A stretch of 64,000 nt of DNA from Ctena decussata (taxonomy: Eukaryota; Mollusca; Bivalvia; Lucinida; Lucinidae), in NCBI GenBank assembly GCA_963989385.1, contig OZ022513.1:22943928-23007927 (forward strand). The letters run 5' to 3'. The translations under genes and the position numbers were made by a program. Of this stretch, positions 44,960 to 57,002 are shown in pieces. The notes under the pieces are model-generated. The model had not been told where the DNA came from, did not search any database, and worked only from the letters and a program-made list of their open reading frames with translations. Position 1 is the first letter of the stretch. Every line of letters begins with the position of its first letter.

Positions 44960-47900
44960 GTGCTAGGATGTAACAAAACCTTGAACCATTATCTAACATC
45001 AGTCCAAGTACATGTATATGTATCAACTGAGTCCATCGTGGCACTGTGAAACTATGTCTTCATAAATATAAAACTTTAACCCAAATCTTTAAGACAAAGT
45101 TCAAAGTCAATGACCTTGACTTCAAGGACATCCAAAATAGTGAAGGTCATCCAGTGGGGTAAGTATATAGTGTTTTGTTAAAACTCAACCAAAGGACCAA
45201 TGGTCCTGTAGCTCACCTAACACTTGGTCCTGATATATATTTTAATGCTTTTATCCATGTATATAGCACCAGGGCAGGGGCAGATAACCACGCTCCCTTG
45301 GGGATTAATGTTGAGTCCCAATTCTATATACCAAGCCACAAGGTCACTGGGCCTTTGTTTCTGGACAAAGATTTCTGAAGGGTTATTATCATATATGGGT
45401 GTGGTGGCCACCATGTTCATGTGACCATGACCATCTGAACAAACTTTGATTCCTTTGTCCAAGTAGTAAAGCTCCATATGAAATACAGTAATCATTTGTA
45501 TAAACTATGATGGGCCTGAGTGCTCAATGCTTCATACCGGTACCAAGTTTCAAGGTTATAGGCCTTTCGGTTCTCGAGAAAAAGACGTTTGAAGAGTTTT
45601 TACCATATGTGGACATGGTGGCCATCTTGGTCAAGTGACCAAGACCATCTGAATAAACTATGGTTCCTTAAAGCCGGTGAAGCTCCATAAGAAATATGGC
45701 TTCAATTGACCCTAGTGGCCTCTGAGATGATGTTTGAAAATGTTGACGGGTGACAGAATCTCAATGACCGTGTACAAAAGTCAAAGAATGACCTTGACCT
45801 TTAACGACAAAATATCTTCATCTGGTCATTCAGTCAACCATATATACCAAATATTGCACCTTAGACTTAAATAGTTTCTGAAAAATCCACTGTTTAAGCA
45901 TTTTCCCATATAAAAGCCTACATAATGTACAAAAGTTGACAGTGTCATAAATTAGGCCAAGGTCAACGCACAATCATTTGTATATTTACTATGATGGGCT
46001 TGAGTGCCAAAAGCTACATACCAAGTTTCAAGGTCATACGCCTTTTGGTTCTGGAGAAGAAGATTTTGAAGGGTTTTTTACCATATACTGGCATGGCGGC
46101 CAGCTTGGTCAAGACCCCGAGAACAAACTTTTATTCCCCGATCACACTTAGACTTCATATGAAATTTTGCTTCAATCAAACCAGTGGTTTCAGAGGAGAA
46201 AATCTTGATGACGGACAGACCGACAAAATGACCTTGACCTTCAGTGACTAAATATCTTCATCTGGTCATTTAGTTGACCATCTATACCACGTACCTTAGA
46301 CTTAAATAGTTTCTGAGAAATCCACTGTATAAGCGTTTTCCCATATAAAAGCCTAATGTACCAAAGTTGACCATGTCGTAAATTAGATCAAGGTCAACGC
46401 AAGGTCATCATTTGTATAAACTATGATGGGCCCGCAAGCCCGATTCTACATACCAAGTTTCAAGGTCATAGGCCTTTTGGTTCTAGAGAAGAAGATTTTC
46501 AAAGGGTTTTTACCATATATGGGCATGGCGGCCATCTTGGTCATGTGACCCAGACCCCGGGTATAAACTTTCGTTCCCCCATCCCACTGAGACTCCATAT
46601 GAAATTTGGCTTCAATTAAACCAGTTGTTTTTTTTTGAGGAAAAGCTGTTTGAAAATCTTGAAGACGGATGGTCCGACGGAATGACCTTGACCTTTAATG
46701 ACATGATATCTTCATCTGATCATTGAGTCGACCATGTATACCAAGTATTGTACCTTAGACTTAAACAGTTTCTGAGAAATCCACTGTTTAAAAGTTTTCC
46801 CATATAAAAGCCTAACGTACCAAAGTTGACCATGTCGTAAATTAGGTCAAGGTCAATGCAAGGTCATAATTTGTACAAACTATGATGGGCCCACATGCCC
46901 AATGCTACGTACCAAGTTTCAAGGTCATAGGCCTTTTGGTTCTGGAGGAGAAGACTTTTGAAGGGTTTTTACCATATATGGGCATGGCGGCCATCTTGGT
47001 CATGTGACCCAGACCCCGGGTATAAACTTTCGTTCTCCCATCCCACTGAGACTCCATATGAAATTTGGCTTTAATCGGCTTAGTGGTTTCAGAGGAGAAG
47101 ATGTTTGAAAAGCTTGACGACGGACGGTACGATGGAATGACCTTGACCTTTAGTGACGTAATATCTTCATCTGGTCATTTAGTCGACCATGTATACCAAG
47201 TATTGTACCTTAGACTTAAATAGTTTCTGAGAAATCCACTGTTTAAGCGTTTTCCCATATAAAAGCCTAATGTACCAAAGTTGACTATGCCGTAAAGTAG
47301 GTCAAGGTCAGCGCAAGGTCATGATTTGTACAAACTATGATAGGCCCACATGCCCGATGCTACATACCAAGTTTCAAGGTCATAGGCCTTTTGGTTCTGG
47401 AGAAGAAGATTTTTGAAGGGTTTTTACCATATATGGCCATGGCGGCCATCTTGGTCATGTGACCCAGACCCCGGGTACAAACTTTCGTTCCCCTATCCCA
47501 CTAAGACTCCACATGAAATTTGGCTTTAATCGGCCCAGTGGTTTCAGAAAAGAAGATGTTTGAAAATCTTGACGACGGATGGTCCGACGGAATGACCTTG
47601 ACCTTTAGTGACTAAATATCTTCATCTGGTCATTTAGTTGACCATGTATACCAAGTATTGTACCTTAGACTTAAATAGTTTCTGAGAAATCCACTGTTTA
47701 AGCGTTTTCCCATATAAAAGCCTAACGTACCAAAGTTGACTATGCCGTAAAGTAGGTCAAGGTCAGCGCAAGGTCATGATTTGTACAAACTATGATGGGC
47801 CCACATGCCCGATGCTACATACCAAGTTTCAAGGTCATAGGCCTTTTGGTTCTGGAGAAGAAGATTTTTGAAGGGCTTTTTCCCATTTATGGGCGTGGCG

Positions 47901-48027
47901 GCCATCTTGGTCATGTGACCCAGATACCCGGAACAAACTTTCGTTCCCCCGTCCTAGGTAGGCTCCATATGAAATATGGCTTCAATCGGCCCAGTGGTTT
48001 CAGAGAAGAAGATGTTTGAAAATGTTG

Positions 48028-48068
48028 ACGGACGACGGACGACGGACGGACGGACGGACGGACGACGG
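48028..48068. repeat. (GGAC)n / GACGACGGAC microsatellite
   Basis: Units of GGAC and ACGACGG cap the ~455-bp array, as the (ACGG)n tract does in pearl-type elements. Confidence 0.9.
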
Positions 48069-49286
48069 ATGCCTGGCTATACTATAAGCTCACCTATAAG
48101 CCTAAAGGCTCAGGTGCGCTAAAAAAAGTCTCTAACATCAGTTCAAGTGTAAACTAAATCTTTGCCAAGCATTATGAATCAGTATGCAATATAAAACTTT
48201 AATAAAGACCAGATTTCCTGATATCAAGGTCACTGAGCGGGGTCGGGGAAGTACCCTATAAATAATATCTTGTAAAACTTTGGGTAAAACTTTGGACTAA
48301 TATCTAACTACAGTGCAAATATAAAAAGAATTCATATATGGTTTCAGGAGATATGTGTCTTTAAAAAACTTTAACCTAAACATCCAATCAATAAAAAGAA
48401 AATTTTCTAAGTCCATGACCTTGACATCAAGGTCACTGAGGGGGTGGGGGTAGTACCTTGAAAAACATTGGACCAATATCTAACTAAAATGCAAGTATCA
48501 AAGGAATCCATCCATGGGTTAAGGGAATATTGGGCTTTAAAAAACTTTAACCAAAACATCCAGTCCAAAAACAACCCAATTTACTAAGTCCCCCTTGACA
48601 TCAAGGTCATAGAGTGTGGTGGGGTGGTACCCTGTTAAACTTTTGACCAATATCTAAATACAGTGCAAGTACCAAAATAATCCATCTATGGGTTAAGGAG
48701 ATATAGGTCTTTAAAAAACTTTAAACAAACATCCAATCCGGACGCTGACGCTGACGCGGACGCTGACGCCGACGCCAGGGTGACAACAGTAGCTCTTCCT
48801 GAACTTTTGTTCAGGCGAGCTAAAAATCCTGTAGCATCGGACAGTCAGCATGTTTTTTTTTCTGAGCTGAGAGAGGCAGTATTGTCCTGAGATTTTGTTA
48901 GGCATTATACCGTACAACATATCAGGAACATACTTTACTTTTACAATGCCTCTATGTAAGTATATACTTAATCGAAACCATGAAGCAAATCAAATATATG
49001 TTTTGCTGACCAGTGTATAACTTTTGGAAATAGAGTTAAATCAGTTCAGTATTTATAGGGTGGTGAAAATCTTAAGTAGTATATTGTGTCCTGAAATCAT
49101 GTAAATGATGCCAGTTTCCAACAGATTTCAAGGGTTCGTCAACAGCTTTGCTAAGTATCTAAAGGAAAATAAGGACCGTGAATAGTGATATCAGATACCG
49201 TAAAAAATCTAAAGATCTGGACACATGATATAATTACCATTACTGTTGTAAAACTTGAACACTTTGGATATTCATAGAAGATCTTA

Positions 49287-49440
49287 CATGAGTGCTCATG
49301 TATTATTGAATTTATTAAACGAGTTGGGGAAAAAGATTAGATGCGAGGCTTTGCCGAGCATTTTATCGTTTTTCCCCAACGAGGTTAATAAATTCAATAA
49401 TACATAAGCACGAATGCAAGATTCTGTTTATCATATGAGG
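49287..49440. repeat. Foldback with ~55-bp arms
   Basis: CATGTATTATTGAATTTATT to GAGTTGGGGAAAAA pairs with TTTTTCCCCAACGAGGTTAA to AATAATACATAAGCAC around a ~30-base loop (GATTAGATGCGAGGCTTTGC...). The loop has GCGAGG/GCCGAGC words, like the purine-rich tip of the hairpin at 2735. Confidence 0.75.
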
Positions 49441-50290
49441 CTAAAACCATATTTTATTAGCAAAATTTGCACTAAAGCGTCACGATTTCGCCATTAGAAA
49501 ACGCGACGTTGTAATGGATGTCAACGTATAACGTTACGACGTAATTTGCATATTTAATCCACTAGTGGATTATCGCCTTTATTGCATGGCTTTATTACAC
49601 TCTCAGATGCGACGTCATATGATAAAATACAGTAATGCTTGTCAACGATGCAGATGGAATGAAAGTAGTGTAGACCCTGATCAGACTGCTCTTTCTGGAG
49701 CAGTCACATCTGGATCTGTGCTATTTGATCAAACTTAACTGCGCAGTACTTATGATTTCATGGCGGTATGGTATAACAGAAGCTTGGTCATATTTTTTTT
49801 CTGAAAATAAGTATTTAGTGTCCTCTTACCAAACCTTGGTGCTCTCAAGATTCGATACGTCAATTCATTTGCTTAAGACCAATAGCATGAGAATAAAGGC
49901 TCATTACAAGTCCGTCTGAATAGGCTACTAGGTTCGTTTGTTGAAGTAAATGAGGGTCAGTCTGTTCCATGTTAAACACGAAAACGCTTTTCTCTACATT
50001 AAGTAAAATATACTTAGTGAGTGCCGACAAGTCTACATTTCAGCTTTATATAAATACACCTGCCACTTGCCATTGTCTGACAATAGAATAAAAAAGTCGA
50101 TGTTCTAGTACCCCCTTTCGACCCATGATCTAAGTGTACTATTATCCCTTGGAAAATTCTATAAATGTTGTATTCGGAGCCGCTAGAATTAAAACCGAAT
50201 GTTTTCATTTTTGCATTTATGACTTAATTGTGAATTTAAACAACCGTTTTTTTTTCTATTTTCTTTTCTTTTCTTTTTATTTATTTTTAT
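49441..50290. other. Non-coding interval
   Basis: A lone arm of the AGTGTAGACCCTGATCAG foldback family is near 49667. No gene recognised. Confidence 0.3.
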
Positions 50291-51985
50291 ACGCCTGTTT
50301 GACAAACGGGATGTATTATGTTATGGCGCTGGCGTCCGTCCGTCCGTCCGTTGAAAACTTTTCGTTTCCGGATAATTCCTCCTACAGTTAACATCTGATC
50401 GAGCTGAAATTTGGTATATATAGTTAGACAATGAGATGGACCAGCGCCTATTATTTCAAGGGAACGCTCCAATGATTTTTAGCAGAGTTACAGTTACTTA
50501 GATTTTTCAGGGTGTTCATTTCCGGATAACTCCTCCTACAGTTTTCATTTAATTAAACTGAAACTGTGTGACTAGTAAGACTATGATATGGAGTAGCGCA
50601 TATTGTTTGGAGGTTATACTCCGATGATTTTAGCAGAGTTACAGCTCTTTAAAAAACTCGACTATGGTTTTTTGTATGGTATTTTTTGTGCGTTTCTTAA
50701 CTTGGTTACTCTTTGGAGTATCATGATGAAACTTTACAGCAATGTATATGAGGTAACACAACGTGTCTCATACAAGAATGGTTACTTCCCTATGCTTAGT
50801 TTTTGAGTTACTTCACTTTGATTTTTTTGTCAGATTATATTTGAACACCTCATATCTAACTAACCATTTAGGGTATTGTGACGAAACTTAATAGTAATGT
50901 ATATTAGGTTGACACAACATGTCACATATAAGAATGATTGCCTCCCCTAAGTTATGTTTGGTGTTACCTCCCTTTGAATATTTTCTGAGGCTATTCTTGT
51001 GTAAGCGCTAACTAGGCAACCGTTTGATATATCTTGATGAAAATTTATATCAATATGTATTAGGTTGAGGTGGTATGTCTTATATAAGAATAAAAGCTAC
51101 CCCTTCCTTATTTTTGGAGTTACATTCCTTTGATTGATTCTACGGCTATTCTTGGGCATGTCATTTATAGATAATCATATGGAATGTCTTGACGAAACTT
51201 TATAGCAATGTGTATTAGGTCAAGTCCGTAAGTATGTATAATAAATAAATTGCTTTCCCTTCCTTATTTTTTGAGTTACATCTCTTTGAGAGGCGCGGTA
51301 TCCGAGTTGTTAGAGTGGCTCGGTTATTGTGCAGAAAGGCGCCGAAAGGTCATGAGTTCGCGGCTCACTGTCGCCATCCGACGACTGGAAAACTCTCTCT
51401 GTCAACCCAGCAGTAAATGGGTACATTTTTCGAATAAGGAAAGGATAAGGCTGCGAAAGGAGAGAGATGGGCTCTATCTTTCATCAGCTGTGCCCAAGAT
51501 ACATTGGGTCTCTAACCCCCACTGCCCCTACGGCTATAAGGCTATGTGAAACCTTTACCTTTACCTTTATCTCTTTGATTACTTTAAATGCTATTCTTGG
51601 GAGAACCGTAATGTTTGAAATATCTTGATGAACTAAATGGTAATGTAGACGAGGATGAAACGGTGTGTGTTATATAAGAATGGTTGCTCTCCATTACATA
51701 CTTTCCGAGCTACGTTCCTTTTATAATTTCTGAGTCTTCTTTGTGGACATCATTTCTAGGTTATTGTTTTTGATATCTTGATGTCTCTTTATAGCAATGC
51801 GCATTATCTTGATACTATGTGTTGAGTATGGGAATAAGTGCCTCCCCTTACTTAATTTTGGAGTTAGTATTTACAGACTGTTCTTGTGCACACATTAGTA
51901 CCTGTTTGTGGCATAGTTCTGTCCAAGGTACTGACTGGGCCCAAACTCAGTCAGAAACGGGCGTATATTGCCCCGCTTGCGGTGC
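50291..51985 (+). mobile_element. CCGTCC-headed ~160-bp tandem-array element
   Basis: It begins CGCCTGTTTGACAAACGGGA and GGCGTCCGTCCGTCCGTCCG, then carries degenerate ~160-bp units around GAGTTACATTCCTTTGA and ATATCTTGATGAAA...CAATGTGTATTAGGT. It ends near AAACGGGCGTATATTGCCCC / GCTTGCGGTGCTCTTG. AAACGGG near both ends and the (CCGT)n head match the pearl-like class. It is interrupted by the SINE at 51290-51568. Confidence 0.65.
51290..51568 (+). mobile_element. tRNA-derived SINE with perfect 10-bp target duplication
   Basis: ATCTCTTTGA flanks the insert at 51280-51289 and 51569-51578. The 279-bp insert starts with a tRNA-like head (GAGGCGCGGTATCCGAGTTG with box A; GGTCATGAGTTCGCGGCTCA with a TGAG/CTCA T-stem and box B), in the style of a class II (Leu/Ser) tRNA. 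A central body includes CCCAGCAGTAAATGGGTAC and GGAAAGGATAAGGCTGCGAA. The tail is a (CCTTTA)n repeat. Polymerase III promoter boxes are present. Expected to be mobilised by a LINE. Confidence 0.92.
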
Positions 51986-51989
51986 TCTT

Positions 51990-52860
51990 GTTTATTTTTA
52001 TTTATTTGTTTCGTTGGTTGGGCTCATTCAATATAGTTCCGCTGAAGCTGGGCTGACATGGGCAGTGATGCAATTATAACAGTATATAAACAGCTTCGAA
52101 TAACCTTCGTTTCTATGATTCGCCTATATATTCCAGAGGATCATCCCCCGGGATGCCAGTTACAGTGTTTTATATATGTAAAACTCGCATGTTGTATTTG
52201 GTATAAGAACATTGAGTTTCATACAACTTGTAATAGGAAACATGAGTATTTACAGCCAAGGATATTCAAGAGAATATGTTCTCCTCATTTGCAACTTTGT
52301 AACATCAATTTTGCTTCCCCGATTGGCTTAATCCTTTATAAGTAGGGTCTGCTCTTAAAAACAATTGACTTATTCAATGGATTGATATTTGGATGAAATA
52401 TCCGTTACTTGGGATCGCTGTTCGGCATCACTCGGCAAGCCAGAGCGCTTACATCTCGGCCAGCTTTTCAGAATAGGGTTAAAGGCTTGTGCCTGTAGTG
52501 CATATAATTTTGTATAAGAACATTTAAAATAATCTTCTTTCGAAATTGCTAGACACATACTTTACTATCAAATAAGTATTCTTCTCTTAAAATGGCTCCT
52601 TTATTTTTGTCTGGGGCTTGTTGTCTCTACTTTTGTTGATTAATTATTTACAAGCAGGCAGAGTAATAGTTGTGGCGGAATAAGAGAGCATTTCCTGCAC
52701 TTTGAAAACGCCTGCAGACAAGATGATATTTTTTTCAGTGATAAAATGAATTATCCAAACCAGTCTGTAATATAAACCAGCATCAAGGTGTATAGGATCG
52801 TTTTCAGTATTCGTATGGATAGACAGATATGATAGAAGAACCAATATTAGGATCATTATA
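51990..52860. other. Non-coding interval
   Basis: No gene, RNA or repeat family recognised. Confidence 0.3.
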
Positions 52861-52864
52861 ATAT

Positions 52865-53102
52865 TGAGCCGCGACACGACAAAACCAACAATGTGGTTGT
52901 GCGCCCAGCGCAGACTTAGATCAGCCTGGGCATCCGCTCAAATTAACCAGGATCTTCGTTTAGTGCTCAAAGGTTAGCTAAGGGTTTAAGCTATCTCCAT
53001 GCGGACAGCGAAGGCTCTGATCAGACTGGGCGGATGCCCAGGCTGATCTGAGTCTAAGCTGGGCGCACAACCACATTGTTGGTTTTGTCGTGTCGCGGCT
53101 CA
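52865..53102. mobile_element. GAGCCGCGACACG MITE, copy d (best preserved)
   Basis: Ends TGAGCCGCGACACGACAAAA and TTTTGTCGTGTCGCGGCTCA are exact inverses and continue inward through CCAACAATGTGGTTGTGCGC. The middle, GTGCTCAAAGGTTAGCTAAG, is the uninterrupted equivalent of the site split in copy e. Confidence 0.9.
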
Positions 53103-53276
53103 TATTGTTGTTCGTATCAGTCACGTGTAATCGAATTCCTTACACTTTCACACTCGTTATTTTTTCAACTCTCCTATCACATGCGTGTTTCAGAGTGAGA
53201 TAATAAATAAGCCCGATGGGAGCCAGTGATGCACTGATTTCTAACAAAGTAATTTCATAAAATAATTGAGCCGCGT

Positions 53277-54661
53277 CGCGACAAAACCAACAATGTGGTT
53301 GTGCGCCCACTGCAGACTCATATCAGCCGGGGCGTCCGCCCATTCTGATCAGGCTCTTCGCTTAGCGCTTAATGCCCCAGTCACACACACACATTACGGA
53401 TTGGGCGGATAGTCGCGGACTTTAAATCCACACAATTTGTGGGCGTGGTCTCTCTCCATATCGAATCCGTATCGTATCCGTATGGTATCAGCAGGGTCCG
53501 CAGGATATGCCACCAAATTTTGAAAGTCTTGATATTCAGGCGCGGACGAGTTAACCATAATGATCCTTAACTGAAGGTATTTATCCGCATTTATCCGTAT
53601 CTAATCCGTATCTAATCCGTATCTCAACCTATCGTTCCGCGGTCCACCCAAAATTTATGGACAAATACGGTTTCATGCGGATTGTTACGGTTAGTTACGG
53701 GTCTCGTTCTGCGTATTGTTACGGATTAATGCCCCAGTCAGATTAGCTGTTCGCAATTATCCTCACCAATACGTATCTGTCAGTATTGAAGTGTAAGTTA
53801 TCCGTAAAGAAACGTATCTGAAGGTAAAAGTCCGTAAAAAAAACTCCGAGAGAGACCCGTAACTAACCGTAATTGAAGGTAACGGTCTGCGCGAAACCGT
53901 ATCAGTCCACAACTTGGAGTTGGGCTGCGGAATGATAGGTTTATATACGGATTAGATAAGGATAAGATACGGATTAGATGCGGATTATATATGGATAAAT
54001 GCGAATGACTGCCTTCAATTACCTTTTGTTACGGATCAATACGGTTTACTCGTCCGCGCCTGAATTTTGAAAATTTTCAAAATTTGGAATCGGATCCTGC
54101 GGACCTTACGGATACGATACGGACAGTTACAGACTCTGTGGATGCGATACGGATCTTTACGAATAACACCGGACAGATACGGATGGGCCATCTGCAGATG
54201 CGATACGGACCATTACGAATAAAACCGGACATATACGAACGGTCCATCCGTAGCATCAACAACATCTTTCCGCATCTAGAAGTAACAGAAGGTAATGGAT
54301 GGTAAGTAGTACGTATACATTCGTATCATCTCTCATCGTATTGATTCAAAGGGAAAATATCTGACCGCAGACATCCGCATTTATCCTTAATCATACGCAT
54401 CTATACGTAACTGTATCCGTAAATTAATCAAGAAAATAAGCCACGCCCACAAATTCTGCGGATTACTGTGGATTTTTATCCACAACTATCCGCCCAGTCC
54501 GTAATGTGTGTGTGTGACTGGGGCATTAAGGGTAGCTAATGGTCTAAGCTACCCTCATGCGGACAGCAAAAAAATTTGATCAGACTGGGCGGATGCCCAG
54601 GCTGATCTGAGTCTGCGCAGGGTGCATAAGCACTTTGTTGGTTTTGTCGTGTCGCGGCTCA
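53277..54661. mobile_element. GAGCCGCGACACG MITE, copy e, split by an insertion
   Basis: Outer ends TGAGCCGCGTCGCGACAAAA and TTTTGTCGTGTCGCGGCTCA. The left part runs to GCGCTTAA at 53372 and the right part resumes at TTAAGGGTAGCTAATGG (54526). Removing the insert and one TTAA restores a sequence collinear with copy d. Confidence 0.9.
53373..54525. mobile_element. TTAA-flanked inverted-repeat element nested in MITE copy e
   Basis: TTAA is present at 53369-53372 and 54526-54529. The termini TGCCCCAGTCACACACACAC and GTGTGTGTGTGACTGGGGCA are inverse over about 40 bp. The interior is full of TACGGAT / ATCCGTA words and forms a second, longer foldback (CAGGCGCGGACGAG at about 53558 against CTCGTCCGCGCCTG at about 54049). 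A third terminus-like string, TTAATGCCCCAGTCA, sits at 53726-53740. TTAA duplication is characteristic of piggyBac-type transposition. No transposase is encoded. Confidence 0.85.
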
Positions 54662-57002
54662 AATCTCGTTTAGCATCTGTGTATTTGCGGAAACTGTTAC
54701 AAATCGCCTAGACGCATTCAAGTCTCCCGCTTATTAAATACTAAAGGCGTATTTTACGTTTCTGTGTATTTCGCAATGTGGAATAAAGCTTCAGCTAGAG
54801 ACTGGCTCGAAGTTTGAGCTGCTTCTAAACAGGATCAGAGAGATGTAGTGACAAATAAAAGAGAAAGACTACCATGCTAGAGATCTCCAGGTAAAGGAAA
54901 CAAGAGCTGTAAAAATTTATAAAATTTCAAAAAAAAAAAATAATAAAAACAGCCTGTCGAAGTCTGTGACAGTCATCTTACGGTCACTTTTAAATAGGGA
55001 TATACTATATAAAACTATGGACCAGCATCAAAGGAATTCATCCGCATTACGTGAAAACTGTGTCATTAGTAAACGTTAACCAAGTATTTTAATCTGAAAC
55101 TTCTAAGTTTAGAACCTTTATCGCAATGATACCAAAGGAGTAGGGGTGTTTCTATGTAACATGTTTGAACATTATCTTACATTATTGAAAGTACAAACTA
55201 AATAAAAAATATATAAGTCTGTTACCGTATGAGTCTTGACTGTGGTAATGGACTGTGCTGAATACAATTTCAGACCCATTTTATCACACCAAATATCAAT
55301 AAAATCGATCGAAAGGTTAAGAAACAATGAGATCTTAGAATTTTGATGTAAAGTTTTGACATAAAATTTCTGAGTCAATGCCATTGGCATGTCATGTCTA
55401 GGGATGGAGAAGGTGCGGAATAAAATCTCAGACCAACATCTATTAGCATACTTTATATAAATTAGCTTAATGAAAAGGTTAAGAAATTATAAGTTATTAA
55501 AGTCTTTAACGCTAAGCTAAAGGTCCATGACCTTGACCTTTAGGTCATGACCAGGAGTGGTGATGGTGATGGTGCTGTATACATTTTCGGACCAATATAG
55601 GGATCAAACATGGTTTTTCATGCATAAACGTCCCCCATGGGACATTGCAGACGTTAATGCATTGGAAAAAATGTGAATCGCTATTATTGCATATTTTTAA
55701 CAACAATGCTAAAAAATAACGAAAATGTTGCCGCACTGTTTGTCGGCCTCATCGCCATTACCTTGCTGATTCCTACACGCACTACGCATGTCTATAAAAA
55801 TCCTCCTTTCAGGCCATGGTCAGCTACCGTTAATTGTTATACAACCTTTAGCAGAATTTCATACGTCATAATCATGTTCATCAAAGTTTTCAGTCGATGT
55901 CGTCTGCACTTTCATTTTTATAATATCCGAATTTGTATAACACTTCCGTTTAAGTCTTTAAATCGATATCTTTAACTGCAGTTTTGTCGCTCGATTCCGT
56001 ACCGACGGAGTATTGCCCTGCAACTTGCATACGAAAAGTCGTTAAGGTGGTCATTATCGGCGCGTGAAAACTAATATTAATACAGGAGGGTCTCAATAGG
56101 GTTTACTGATTAGCGAATTTTGGTCCCAAAAATGACTGATTAGCGAAATTTGAGAGTAAAATGTTACCGGTTAGCGGTGTCGCCTATTCGAAGTGATAAA
56201 CGGAATTCGGAGAAAAATATACTGATCAGCGAAAATACAGCGGTTAGCGAAATCGGCGAAAAATCAAGCAGGTATGACTGTATAAACCTGCATGCTTTAT
56301 ATATGTGACAAATGGGGGGATCAAAATAAGAAAAGTCATTCATGAAATCTACTGCATATATACAGTTACAACTTTTTGTTAGTCAGAAGTGCCTGCATAC
56401 CCTCATAGTCATGGCCCAATGGCTCGAGAACAAATCCCGTTTTACTGTACTTAATGTACTTTACCTAAGTACTCTATAACCTAATATTATATATGACACG
56501 TTTAAACAAATTGATTAGAGAGGATTTTTGGTCTTTTCCGGGAAGGCGCACCCATTTACCCTATTTACAGTATTGCCTAACAAATGTTAAAACTGTGGTT
56601 GCGTCCCCTTTCAGTAACTTAGTCACATTTTGTTAACAATTCTATGCAAAATTATGTACTTCTGTCCCTTGGTATATCCACTATGATTTGTGGTATAAAT
56701 GATAATTTAATAGTGTATATTTTTATTAGATTTGGTGCTGTCAAAAGACTACATGAATTCACATTCAACACAAGACAACGTTAAAGGACTCCAGATATGC
56801 ATACCGTAGATAAATAATGTATCCCACTGGAAAACCCAGCTTTACCGTTATAAAAGTGGTGTTCGATGGAATCTAAATTATATAGGCATGTTAATGTAGT
56901 ACATGGAAGCTGTATTTGCAATTATGTCAGAATACATCAACATAATGTTATGCTTATCCTACAAGAGTTAATAGATTGCTACATGAAATGTCATTACCTT
57001 TC

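Larger units (their letters stand above)
44428..48825 (+). mobile_element. Composite tandem-array element with Helitron-like ends
   Basis: A duplicated 5' head is followed by about five ~455-bp units (ATGACCTTGACCTTTA at 45789, 46229, 46683, 47138, 47593), a (GGAC)n tract at 48028-48068, a ~175-bp array (48130-48740) and a (GACGCT)n tract. The 3' end carries a hairpin CCTGAAC-TTTT-GTTCAGG followed by CGAGCTAAAA. The 11-mer AGCTCGCCTGA near the 5' end and TCAGGCGAGCT near the 3' end are exact inverses. A terminal CTAA after a hairpin fits the Helitron CTRR rule. No Rep/helicase is encoded, so the element is non-autonomous. A second end-like sequence (GGCTCAGGTGCGCTAAAA) at about 48108 suggests two fused elements. 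Confidence 0.65.
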
